From assembly GCF_004765605.1 (NCBI RefSeq), contig NZ_SRLC01000001.1, positions 1,488,001 to 1,552,000 of the forward strand: DNA of 64,000 nt, given 5' to 3'. The position numbers and the translations under genes were made by a program. The notes below the pieces were generated by a model that searched no databases, had not been told where the DNA came from, and saw only the letters and a program-made list of their open reading frames with translations. Of the stretch, positions 8,154 through 16,465 are shown in pieces (position 1 is the first letter of the stretch; every line of letters starts with the position of its first letter). Source of the stretch: Hymenobacter aquaticus. Lineage in GTDB: Bacteria; Bacteroidota; Bacteroidia; Cytophagales; Hymenobacteraceae.

Positions 8154-10130
8154 ATGAAGCCCGTGAACCAACTCCGCTTCCTTGCCTGCCTGCTGCTACT
8201 GGTGCTGGGCTTCTCCCCGGCCCGGGCCCAGTGCCTGGATGCGCTGCCCACCAACTGCAGCCAGCCCTTCGAGGCCTTCGACCTGCTGACGGGCGTGCCC
8301 GTGCAGAGCTTCTGCGTGGGCCGGGCCGTGCGCATCACCATCACCTGCCCCGGCCGGGCCGGCGTCGACCGCAACGCGCTGTACTACCAGTTTGTGCCCG
8401 GCGCCCTGACCTCCGCGCCCTGCACCGGCTACAGCAGCCGCACCAACACCTTCACGCCCACGCAGGCGGGCAAGATTACCGTGGCCGAAAACGCCCAGGC
8501 CGGGGCCGGGGCCGGCACTATCTTTCTGCGCGTCTACGACGTGCAGGCCACGGCCAAGCCCACGTTTCAGGTGGAAGCCTGCTCGCCCGGCTTCGTGCGC
8601 GTGACCATCACCGACCAGGCCTACGACACCTACTCCGTGCGCATCAACGACGGGGTGCCCCAGCCCGTGGCCAAGGGTGCCGGCCCCCGGGTGTATGCCG
8701 TGCCGACCACCACGGGCAAAGTCGTGGTGAAGGGCTTCTACACCGGCGGCGGCCTGTGCGTGGGCGCCGACAGCACCACGTTCACCACCCTGGCCGCCGC
8801 GCCTTCTCCCGTTATCCGGCGGCTGGCGCTGACGGGCACCGAGGCCCAGTTTCAGCTCGACCCGCTGCCCACCGGCTACCAATACGTGCTCCAGCAGGCC
8901 GATGCCGGCAGCCCCGGCGGCTACCGCGACGTGCCGGCCGTATTCAGCGGCACCGGGGCCACGCTCGGCGGCGTGACGGCGGCGGCCTGCTACCGGCTGC
9001 GCGTGCAGGACGTGTGCGCCACGGCCTCGCTGCCCGTGTCGCCGGCCGTGTGCGCCATCTTCCTAGCGGCCAGCTCGACCAACGGGCAGAATAATTTGTC
9101 CTTTACCGGCGGCGCGGGTAGCTACGTGCTGAAGCGCGACGGCCAGCCGCTGGCCACCCTGCCGGCCGGCACCACCACCTACTCCGACGCGGCCGTCACC
9201 TGCGGGGTGCGCTACTGCTACCAGCTCGAAGCCAGCAGCGGCAGCGGCGCGGCCAGCACCGTCGTCGTATCCAACCAGGCCTGCGCCACCACCACGCCGA
9301 GTCCCGTGCTGCCCGTGCCGCAGCTGGTAGCCAGCTTCACGCCCGCCAACCAGGTGGTGCTCACGGCTACCGTGCCGGGTTTGCCAACCGGCGGCAGGGT
9401 GCGCTACCTGCGGGTCAATAACCTGGGCGCGGCCACCGAGCTGGCCCTGACCACGCGCCGCACCCAGCGCGACTCGACCCTGGCGCTGCTTGGCTCGGCC
9501 GGTGCGCCCTGCTACCAGGCGCAGTTCGTCGACGACTGCGGCAATGCTTCGGCCCTGAGCGCGCCCTTCTGCCCGGTGGTGCTCACGGCTAAAGCCGCCG
9601 ACCTGAACGGCAACTCGGCTCAGCTCGACTGGAGCGAACTGCGCGGCCCCGATCCGGCCGGCAGCGTGCGGTATGCCGTGCAGCTGCTCGATGCGGCGGG
9701 CACCGTGGTGGCCCAGCCCGCGGCCAGCGCCGCCGCCACCTCCTTCCTCGACCAGACCCCGCCCACCGACCGGCAAGTGCTGCGCTACCGCATTGCCGCC
9801 ACCAGCCCCGGCCTGAGCCAGCCCAGCTACTCCAACGTGGCCACCGTAGTCCGGGAGCTGCGGGCGGTGCTGCCCACGGCCTTCACCCCCAACGGCGACG
9901 GGCTCAACGACGTGCTCGAAGTGAAAGGCCGCTTCCTAAACTCTTACATCTTCACGGTGGTGGACCGCAACGGACAGCAGGTGTTTCGCGGTACCAACCA
10001 AAGCCAGGTCTGGAACGGGCGGGTGGGCAACGAGCAGCCGGTGCCGGGCGCCTACGTGTGGCGCTTCGAAACCGTGGATGAAACCGGCCAGCGCGTCGTG
10101 CAGCACGGCACCATCACCATCGTGCGCTAA
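8154..10130 (+). CDS. T9SS cargo protein with gliding-motility-type C-terminal domain (type B sorting)
   Basis: Secreted or surface protein of 658 residues. It has a signal peptide (MKPVNQLRFLACLLLLVLGFSPARAQ). The body is a series of beta-sandwich-like, Cys-containing segments (for example ACYRLRVQDVCATASL, GVRYCYQLEAS, CYQAQFVDDCGNAS) that look like fibronectin type III modules. The last ~85 residues, from VLPTAFTPNGDGLNDVLEV to the end with VDRNGQQVF, WNGR and PGAYVWRFE, are the CHU_C/gliding-motility C-terminal domain that directs export by T9SS. ATG 8154 begins the signal peptide; ATG 8136 would add six residues. No enzymatic domain is recognised, so an adhesive or structural role is likely. 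Confidence 0.85.
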   Translation: MKPVNQLRFLACLLLLVLGFSPARAQCLDALPTNCSQPFEAFDLLTGVPVQSFCVGRAVRITITCPGRAGVDRNALYYQFVPGALTSAPCTGYSSRTNTFTPTQAGKITVAENAQAGAGAGTIFLRVYDVQATAKPTFQVEACSPGFVRVTITDQAYDTYSVRINDGVPQPVAKGAGPRVYAVPTTTGKVVVKGFYTGGGLCVGADSTTFTTLAAAPSPVIRRLALTGTEAQFQLDPLPTGYQYVLQQADAGSPGGYRDVPAVFSGTGATLGGVTAAACYRLRVQDVCATASLPVSPAVCAIFLAASSTNGQNNLSFTGGAGSYVLKRDGQPLATLPAGTTTYSDAAVTCGVRYCYQLEASSGSGAASTVVVSNQACATTTPSPVLPVPQLVASFTPANQVVLTATVPGLPTGGRVRYLRVNNLGAATELALTTRRTQRDSTLALLGSAGAPCYQAQFVDDCGNASALSAPFCPVVLTAKAADLNGNSAQLDWSELRGPDPAGSVRYAVQLLDAAGTVVAQPAASAAATSFLDQTPPTDRQVLRYRIAATSPGLSQPSYSNVATVVRELRAVLPTAFTPNGDGLNDVLEVKGRFLNSYIFTVVDRNGQQVFRGTNQSQVWNGRVGNEQPVPGAYVWRFETVDETGQRVVQHGTITIVR

Positions 10131-10139
10131 CCACGGCGG

Positions 10140-10330
10140 CTTGTCCGACGCGATTATAACAGAGGTAAATAGAATTTTGCCTAACTCGACATTGTATACC
10201 AGTTTAGGTAAACACTATTTCAGTTGTTATACATTCATATACCTTACGTTCATCGAATCCATCGAATAGGTAAACACCTATAACAGATACTTAACCTGTG
10301 CATACCATATGAGGTATACTGCCATGCTAC
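10140..10330. other. AT-rich gap after the T9SS gene
   Basis: This stretch is markedly richer in A/T than its neighbours and contains several GTATACC/TATACC-like words but no gene-like frame beyond a 63-codon chance one. The rest of the 392-base gap, up to the terminator at 10473, holds nothing I recognise. Confidence 0.5.
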
Positions 10331-10472
10331 GGCGCGAAAACACTATACCAGCTGCTTTTGCTGCCGCAGCTTGGTTCCGCAAGTGAAACTCGTCTTTGTT
10401 AGTTACCCAACCATTGTCGTTGCGTAGTGCCCATCACCCGTCCGAATTCGCTTCGGGGTACAGCATCCGCAC

Positions 10473-10506
10473 AAAAAAAGCCGACGTTGCTGCGTCGGCT
10501 TTTTTC
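10473..10506. terminator. Bidirectional intrinsic terminator
   Basis: Seven A's, AGCCGACG (10479-10486), a TTGCTG loop, CGTCGGCT (10493-10500) and a T run. It can end the plus-strand T9SS gene and the convergent minus-strand lipoprotein gene, whose stop is 17 bases away. Confidence 0.85.
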
Positions 10507-10522
10507 GTGTGGAGAAGGCGGT

Positions 10523-11110
10523 TTATTGCTGCGGCTTCACCTTCATGTTGGTGAACTCCCCGAAGATGTGCATGTCACACTTCGTCTCCAGGGTTCCTTT
10601 GGTGGGGTCGTTTTCGCCGGGGGCCGTTACGTCGAAGTTCCCGCTCACGAGCTGGCGCTTGGCATCGTACGCCGTAATGGTCACGTTGCCGGTGAGCTTG
10701 GGGCTGAAGTTGCTGAAGCGGAAGATACGGATGCCGCCGCCGGAGTCAGTGTATGAATAGGACGCAAAAACCGGAGCGCTGGGGCTGCCGGGGCTTTGCA
10801 GCGCGTAGGTGCCCACCCAGCCGCTTTTCAGCTGGCCCCGGTCGATTTCAAAGTGCGGACCATCGGGTCCCGCCTCAAAATCGAGGGCCAGCACCTGCGC
10901 AAACAGCCGGGCCTCGCCCGTGATGTCCTGGGCGGCATGGATGGTTCCGCCCCCCGTGTTGGTGGCCGGGTAGTGGAAATAATGCCCCAGGCCATACGTC
11001 GGCGCGGGGTCGGCCGGGGTGGCCTCGTCTTCGGATTTGTCGGCGCAGGCCGTGAGCAGGCTGGTGGCGGCCACGGCGGCCAGAAACAGGGAGCGGGTAA
11101 AGATGGACAT
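10523..11110 (-). CDS. Putative lipoprotein of unknown function
   Basis: Protein of 195 residues with a lipoprotein signal (MSIFTRSLFLAAVAATSLLTAC), cleaved before Cys22. An acidic linker (ADKSEDEATPADPAPT) follows, typical of Bacteroidota lipoproteins. The mature part is predicted mostly beta (ARLFAQVLALDFEAGP, GSPSAPVFASYSYTDSGGGIRIFRFSNF, GNVTITAYDAKRQLVSGNFDVTA), reminiscent of small beta-sandwich proteins; GNF-x-V-TA resembles the DUF6252 type, a loose match. Single gene with its own downstream terminator. Function unknown. Confidence 0.8.
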   Translation of the reverse strand: MSIFTRSLFLAAVAATSLLTACADKSEDEATPADPAPTYGLGHYFHYPATNTGGGTIHAAQDITGEARLFAQVLALDFEAGPDGPHFEIDRGQLKSGWVGTYALQSPGSPSAPVFASYSYTDSGGGIRIFRFSNFSPKLTGNVTITAYDAKRQLVSGNFDVTAPGENDPTKGTLETKCDMHIFGEFTNMKVKPQQ

Positions 11111-11289
11111 AGAAGAATAAGAAAGTTAGGGGGCTGATCAGCCCGGAACGATGGCAGCGCCAAAGTCAAGGACTATACCAAAGATAGGCTCCGTTAGCGC
11201 ATGCACCCCACCAGGGAAGCTGCGCGCGGCTTTTCTGAGCACTCTATCCAATTCTAACTCCCTGAAAATCTAAGCCTTATTTTACCTTG

Positions 11290-12429
11290 CTACTGGCTCA
11301 AATTTTCCCGCGTGGTTTCCCCAGCCGTGGCCGCGACCTGCACCACCGACGTTGCCTTGGGCGCTGCTTTGGCCTCGGGGGCCGCCGGGGCTTCCGTGCC
11401 CAGGTAGTTGCCGTAGCCCACGATGACGGTGCTCAGCACCACGGCCAGGATGCCCAGCGCCACGGTGCGCATGGTGAGGCGGTTGGCCCCGCGCCACTCG
11501 TGCAGATACAGGCCCCAGAACGAGCTGAAGGCAATGATAAAGGCCATGTGCAGCGTCCAGCCCGAGAAGCGGTAGTCGCCCATCTGCGAGTCGCCCATGC
11601 CGTAGAAGAAGAACTGCAGGTACCACGTGAAGCCCGCCAGGGCGCAGAACAGCACGTTGCGCAGGGCCGGGGCCGTGGGGTTGAGGTAGTCGGTGTAGGT
11701 TTTGTTTTTGACGTTCAGGTAGATGCACCACACGGCGTTGGTGGTCAGCCCCCCGAGCAGCACGACCACCAGCACGGCGTTGTTCATGTAGAGCGGGTCG
11801 GTGCCGGAGGCTTTGGCCAGATCGGCAATGGGCTGCCCGGCGGTGAGGCCAAACGACATGCAGGCACTCATCACGCCCGAGAAAATGGCCACCCCGATGC
11901 CCTTGCGCAGATCAAACTCGGCCACGCCCTCTTTTTTCTGGTCGGCCGTCAGGTGCTTTTCCTTCATGATGCCGGCCAGCCCGCAGATCAGAATGCCTAT
12001 CACGCAGACCACCAGCCCCATCAGTATTACCTGGCCCGACGTGGAGTGCACCAGGGCCGGAAAGGTGCCCAGCCAGAGCGGGGGCACCACCGTGCCGAAC
12101 ACGGCGCACAAGCCCAGCGTGACGGCCATGCCCAGCGAGAGGCCCAGATAGCGCATGGCCAAGCCAAACGTGAGGCCGCCGAAGCCCCAGAGCACGCCCC
12201 ACAGGTAGGTCCAGGCCAGGGTGGTGGTGTCGGCCTGGGCCAGCACGCCCAGCAGGTTTTTCACCGTGAGGGAGCCCATAATGAGCGGCGCAAACACCCA
12301 ACTCACGATGCCGCCCACCAGCCAGTAGCTTTCCCAGGACCAGCCTTTCACTTTCTTGTAGGGCAGATAGAAGCTGCCGGAGGCGAAACCGCCCAACGCG
12401 TGTAGAATTACTCCCCAAATGACTGCCAT
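11290..12429 (-). CDS. rhaT: L-rhamnose/proton symporter
   Basis: Inner-membrane transporter of 379 residues with about ten hydrophobic segments, bringing L-rhamnose in with a proton. The start (MAVIWGVILHALGGFASGSFYLPYKKVKGWSWESYW), the second repeat (GLAMRYLGLSLGMAVTLGLCAVFGT) and the late segment GFTWYLQFFFYGMGDSQMG are the RhaT pattern. A hydrophilic Ala/Pro/Lys-rich tail of about 35 residues after the last membrane segment is longer than usual. ATG 12429 is chosen; the 17 residues before it do not fit the family. It is divergent from the aldolase-dehydrogenase gene of the same pathway, which supports the substrate. Confidence 0.92.
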   Translation of the reverse strand: MAVIWGVILHALGGFASGSFYLPYKKVKGWSWESYWLVGGIVSWVFAPLIMGSLTVKNLLGVLAQADTTTLAWTYLWGVLWGFGGLTFGLAMRYLGLSLGMAVTLGLCAVFGTVVPPLWLGTFPALVHSTSGQVILMGLVVCVIGILICGLAGIMKEKHLTADQKKEGVAEFDLRKGIGVAIFSGVMSACMSFGLTAGQPIADLAKASGTDPLYMNNAVLVVVLLGGLTTNAVWCIYLNVKNKTYTDYLNPTAPALRNVLFCALAGFTWYLQFFFYGMGDSQMGDYRFSGWTLHMAFIIAFSSFWGLYLHEWRGANRLTMRTVALGILAVVLSTVIVGYGNYLGTEAPAAPEAKAAPKATSVVQVAATAGETTRENLSQ

Positions 12430-12505
12430 AGTGGTAAATGTGGTGGGTTTGGGCAAAGCTGCCGTTCTGCTGGCGCCCAACTATCCTGTGCTCTCCTGCC
12501 AAAAA

Positions 12506-12531
12506 TAAAGTAGCGGCCCGCGCATTTTCAA
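12506..12531 (-). promoter_or_regulatory. Candidate rhaT promoter
   Basis: Read on the minus strand: TTG, 16 bases, then TACTTTA, about 77 bases before the rhaT ATG. The rhaI upstream region has TTTG, 16 bases, TACTTTG, with GCTACTTT in common. This suggests the two share promoter form; no operator palindrome is clear. Confidence 0.35.
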
Positions 12532-12674
12532 CTCATCTTTCGGCCGCGGCAAGTAACAATTATTTTATGCCCGAGCAGGAGAGTGCAGGATGTAGGCCCG
12601 AGGCCAGCCCGCGTAATTTGTTGACAAGCAATCCTTATCTGTTTTTTAGCCCCCCACACAACCGAAGCGCCATC

Positions 12675-14783
12675 ATGGAAAAAACGCTGACCTTTCAACA
12701 CGTTAGTTACCTCTGGGACGAAGCCAAGGCGCTGGAGCTGAGCGGCGACGAAGTAGCCCTGTTCCTGTACCGCTCCAACCTGCTCGGCGCCGACCTGCGG
12801 CTGACCAACTACGCCGGGGGCAACACCAGCTGCAAGCTCACCGAAACCGACCCCGTGACGGGCCAGCCCGTGGACGTAATGTGGGTGAAAGGCTCGGGCG
12901 GCGACATTGGCACGCTCACCAAGGCCGGCTGCGCCAACCTGTACGTGGACAAGCTGCACGCGCTGAAAAGCCGGTACCGCGGCCTGCCGTTCGAGGACGA
13001 AATGGTGGCTCTGTTCGAGTACTGCCTCTTTGACCCCAAGTGCGCCACGCCTTCCATTGACACCCCGCTGCACGGCCTGCTGCCCTTCCGGCACATCGAC
13101 CACCTCCACCCCGACGCCCTCATTGCCATTGCCGCCAGCCAGGACGGCGAGCAGATCATGCGCGACATCTGGGGCGACACCATGGGCTGGCTGCCCTGGC
13201 AGAAGCCGGGCTTCGACCTGGGGTTGCAGCTCGAGAAAATCGTGGCCGACACCCCCCACCTGCGGGGCGTGATTCTGGGCGGGCACGGCCTCTTTACCTG
13301 GGGCAACACCAGCTACGAATCCTACATCAACACGCTGGAAGTCATTGAAATGGCGGCCACCTACCTGGAAGCCCACTACGGCCAGCGTAAGCCCGTCTTC
13401 GGCGGGGTGAAGCTCGAAAACGGCCCCGATGCCGATACGCGCCGACAGCAGGCGGCCGAGGTGATGCCCGTGCTGCGCGGCCTGGCCTCCGGGCAGCGCC
13501 GCATGGTGGGCCACTACACCGACGACGCCCGGGTGCTGGAGTTCGTGAATTCGCACGATTTGGCCCGCCTGGCCCAGAAAGGCACCTCCTGCCCCGACCA
13601 TTTCCTGCGCACCAAAATCCGCCCGCTGGTGCTCGACGAGGCCACCATGCGCCAGCCCCTGGCGGCCGTGAAAGAGTATTTGCAGGAACAGTTTGCGGCC
13701 TACCGCCAGGACTACGCCGCCTACTACGAGCGGAGCAAGCACCCGAACTCCCCAGCCATGCGCGACCCGAATCCGGTGGTGATTCTGTGGCCCGGCGTGG
13801 GCATGTTCTCCTTTGCCAAAGACAAGCAGACCGCCCGCGTGGCCGCCGAGTTCTACACCAACGCCATCAACGTCATGAAGGGCGCCGAGGCCGTGAGTGA
13901 GTACACGGGCCTGGCCGAGCAGGAAGCCTTTAACATTGAGTACTGGCTGCTGGAAGAAGCCAAGCTCCAGCGCATGCCCAAGCCCAAAAGCCTGTCGGGC
14001 CAGATTGCCTACGTGACGGGCGGCACCGGCGGCATCGGGCTGGCCATCTGCGAGCTGCTGCTGCAACACGGCGCCGTAGTGGTGGCTACCGACCGGGACC
14101 GGCTGGAAGAAACCCAGGCGGATTTGCGCAAGAAGTACGGCCAGGACAACGCCCTGACCACGCCCATCGACGTGACCAACGCCCCGGCCATTGCCGACTC
14201 GCTGCGGACCACGGTGCTGCAGTTCGGCGGCGTGGATATCGTGGTCAACTGCGCGGGCCTGTCCATCAGCAAGCCCCTGAGCGAAACCACCCAGGCCGAC
14301 TGGGACATCCTGAACGACGTGCTGGTGAAGGGCCAGTTTCTGGTGACCCAGCAGGCCGTGGAGATTCTACGCAAGCAGCGCCTGGGCGGCGACGTGGTGA
14401 ACATCGCCAGCAAAAACGGCCTGGTGGCCGGCCCCAACAATGTGGCCTACGGCACGGCCAAAGCCGCCCAGCTGCACATGTCGCGCCTGCTGGCCGCCGA
14501 GCTGGGCGCCGACAAAATCCGCGTCAACACCGTGAACCCCGACGCCGTGCTGCGGGGCTCCAAAATCTGGGAGGGCGACTGGGCCGCCGGCCGCGCCAAA
14601 GCCTACGGCGTGAGCGTGGAGGACTTGCCGGCCCACTACGCCAAGCGCACGTTGCTGGGCGAGGAAGTTTTGGCCGAGGATATTGCCAAGGCCGTGCTGG
14701 TTTTCGTGGACGGCTCCCTGCGCAAGAGCACCGGCAACGTGCTCAACGTGGACGGCGGCGTGGCTATGGCCTTTGTGCGCTAA
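12675..14783 (+). CDS. Bifunctional rhamnulose-1-phosphate aldolase / short-chain dehydrogenase (RhaEW type)
   Basis: Fusion of 702 residues. The N-terminal ~430 residues are a class II aldolase (NYAGGNTSCK, KGSGGDIGTL, HGLLPFRHIDHLHPDA, VILGGHGLFTWG) that splits L-rhamnulose-1-phosphate into dihydroxyacetone phosphate and L-lactaldehyde. The rest is an SDR: the nucleotide-binding TGGTGGIG starts at 448, NCAG follows, and the catalytic pair is Tyr592 and Lys596 in YGTAK. In Bacillus and other RhaEW proteins the SDR part oxidises lactaldehyde to L-lactate. The lldEFG genes downstream fit that product. ATG 12675 starts the conserved region. Confidence 0.93.
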   Translation: MEKTLTFQHVSYLWDEAKALELSGDEVALFLYRSNLLGADLRLTNYAGGNTSCKLTETDPVTGQPVDVMWVKGSGGDIGTLTKAGCANLYVDKLHALKSRYRGLPFEDEMVALFEYCLFDPKCATPSIDTPLHGLLPFRHIDHLHPDALIAIAASQDGEQIMRDIWGDTMGWLPWQKPGFDLGLQLEKIVADTPHLRGVILGGHGLFTWGNTSYESYINTLEVIEMAATYLEAHYGQRKPVFGGVKLENGPDADTRRQQAAEVMPVLRGLASGQRRMVGHYTDDARVLEFVNSHDLARLAQKGTSCPDHFLRTKIRPLVLDEATMRQPLAAVKEYLQEQFAAYRQDYAAYYERSKHPNSPAMRDPNPVVILWPGVGMFSFAKDKQTARVAAEFYTNAINVMKGAEAVSEYTGLAEQEAFNIEYWLLEEAKLQRMPKPKSLSGQIAYVTGGTGGIGLAICELLLQHGAVVVATDRDRLEETQADLRKKYGQDNALTTPIDVTNAPAIADSLRTTVLQFGGVDIVVNCAGLSISKPLSETTQADWDILNDVLVKGQFLVTQQAVEILRKQRLGGDVVNIASKNGLVAGPNNVAYGTAKAAQLHMSRLLAAELGADKIRVNTVNPDAVLRGSKIWEGDWAAGRAKAYGVSVEDLPAHYAKRTLLGEEVLAEDIAKAVLVFVDGSLRKSTGNVLNVDGGVAMAFVR

Positions 14784-14808
14784 CCCCTTCCTGCTGCTTA
14801 TCCCCCGC

Positions 14809-14855
14809 CAAAACCTGGCCGGCCGATTCCGCGGAATTGGCAGGCCAGGTTTTTG
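14809..14855 (+). terminator. Terminator-like hairpin after the rhamnulose-P aldolase gene
   Basis: AAAACCTGGCC (14810-14820) pairs with GGCCAGGTTTT (14843-14853), followed by a T-containing stretch. The remaining ~290 bases up to the regulator start contain no gene or repeat that I recognise. Confidence 0.65.
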
Positions 14856-15144
14856 GCTTTTCCCGCAGTTGCTGCCAATTTCTTATATTTATTGTGCGGT
14901 GCTGACGCCGCGCTTTCAGCCCGCTGAAGCTGAGCTGTTTGCCTTCCTCCCCGCGGGCCGGGCACCCCGTTGGCCCGGCCAATATTCACTTTTTCGGATT
15001 TGCCTATCCGCGCATTCCGCTTTATCATGACCCGCCTTTTGCTCTCTTTTGGGCCCCGCACGCGTGCTGCTCAACCCGGCGTATCGGGGTCGGAATCCAG
15101 CGGCGGGGCCTAAGGACTCTCACCCTGATTCTGCGCCCGCCGGC

Positions 15145-16155
15145 ATGTATACCCTCCAACTGAAGCCCCAGGATAAAACCCCGAAGTACAAGCAGATTGT
15201 GCAGTCGGTGATAATGGACATTGAGCGCGGCCTGCTGCGCAACGGCGACCAGCTGCCCTCCATTTCTGAGCTCAGCGTGGAGCACTACCTGGCCCGCGAC
15301 ACGGTGGAAAAAGCCTACCGCGAGCTGCGCGAGCGGGGCTTCATTACCTCGGTGCAGGGCAAGGGCTACTACGTGCAGGGCAAGGGCGCGGCCAAGCTCA
15401 AAATCCTGCTGGTGTTCAACAAGCTGAGCTCCTACAAGAAAATCATCTACTACGCCTTCCTCGAAGCCCTCGGCGACCAGGCCACCGTCGACTTGCAGAT
15501 TCACCACTACAACGTGAACCTGTTCCAGGAAATCATCGAGAAGAACCTGGGCAAGTACAACTACTACGTGGTGATGCCCCACTTCACCCTCGACACGCCC
15601 AAAGCCACCTACCAGGCCATTCTGAACCTGATTCCGAGCCAGGAGCTGGTACTGCTGGACCGCGACGTGCCCGAGCTCCAGCACGACTGCCTGCGCGTGT
15701 TCCAGGATTTCGACAAGGACATTTTCAACGCCCTGGAAAACGCCCAGGACCTGCTGGCCAAGTACTCCCGCCTGGTGCTGGTGCTGCCCTCCGACGCCAA
15801 CCACCCCGAGGAATTGCCCTGGGGCTTCCGCTCCTTCTGTTTGATTCACAACAAGACCTTCACGGTGGTCGAAAACGCCATGAGCGAGGTGCTCGAACCG
15901 GGCACGGCCTACGTCGTCATCCGGGAAACCGACTTGGTGGAGCTGGTCAAGAAAACCCGGCAGACCAGCTACCTGCTGGGCCGCGAAGTGGGCATTATCT
16001 CCTTCAACGAAACCCCCTTGAAGGAGCTGCTCAACATGACCGTCATCACCACCGACTTCGAGGCTATGGGCCGAACCGCCGCCACCAAGCTGCTGGAAAA
16101 GCACCGCGGCAAAGTCAGAAACCCGTTTTATACCATCCGGCGCGGGTCGTTGTGA
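15145..16155 (+). CDS. GntR-family regulator with LacI-type ligand-binding domain, probable rhamnose regulator
   Basis: Protein of 336 residues. Residues ~1-75 are a GntR winged helix (YKQIVQSVIMDIERGLLRNGDQLPS, then ELSVEHYLARDTVEKAYRELRERGFI and GKGYYV). The remainder resembles a periplasmic-binding-protein/LacI effector domain (ILLVFNKLSSYKKIIYYAFLEAL, VGIISFNETPLKELLNMTVITTDFEAMGRTAA) which would bind a sugar. GntR regulators of this build control rhamnose use in Bacteroidetes; placement between the aldolase fusion and isomerase genes supports the role, though the effector is inferred. ATG 15145 is the first in-frame ATG at the conserved start. Confidence 0.88.
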   Translation: MYTLQLKPQDKTPKYKQIVQSVIMDIERGLLRNGDQLPSISELSVEHYLARDTVEKAYRELRERGFITSVQGKGYYVQGKGAAKLKILLVFNKLSSYKKIIYYAFLEALGDQATVDLQIHHYNVNLFQEIIEKNLGKYNYYVVMPHFTLDTPKATYQAILNLIPSQELVLLDRDVPELQHDCLRVFQDFDKDIFNALENAQDLLAKYSRLVLVLPSDANHPEELPWGFRSFCLIHNKTFTVVENAMSEVLEPGTAYVVIRETDLVELVKKTRQTSYLLGREVGIISFNETPLKELLNMTVITTDFEAMGRTAATKLLEKHRGKVRNPFYTIRRGSL

Positions 16156-16308
16156 CCCCACCCCCGGCCCCTCCCCTCCGGGAGAGGGGAGCCTTGGCGG
16201 CGCAACTGTTTTCTGGATAAGGATAGATAGTTCAACTTCCAGCTTACAGAACAACATTCACCTTACGTTTGGCTCCCCTCTCCCGGAGGGGAGGGGTCGG
16301 GGGTGGGG
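16156..16308. repeat. Inverted-repeat element, family 6 (C/G-rich arms)
   Basis: A 38-base C-rich arm (16156-16193, ending CCTCCGGGAGAGGGGAGCC) recurs inverted at 16271-16308 with one mismatch, around a 77-base spacer. It begins at the regulator's stop codon and fills half of the 310-base gap before rhaI. A transcript through it would form a very stable stem, so it may attenuate read-through. Confidence 0.85.
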
Positions 16309-16345
16309 TGAAATAAAACGCCAAATACAGGAGAGTTCAGAACAG

Positions 16346-16372
16346 TTTGGGCGCAGCCAGTAAGCTACTTTG
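16346..16372 (+). promoter_or_regulatory. Candidate promoter for the isomerase-kinase operon
   Basis: TTTG (16346-16349), 16 bases, then TACTTTG (16366-16372). The pattern is close to the Bacteroidota -33/-7 consensus. The start codon is about 93 bases downstream. Confidence 0.4.
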
Positions 16373-16465
16373 CCGTTAGTAAAAATACGGTTCCCACCGG
16401 TTCCGGGCCAGCGCCGAGCAACTCCCCGCCCCGCGCTTTTCCGGCCACCCCAACCCTGCCTGCCT

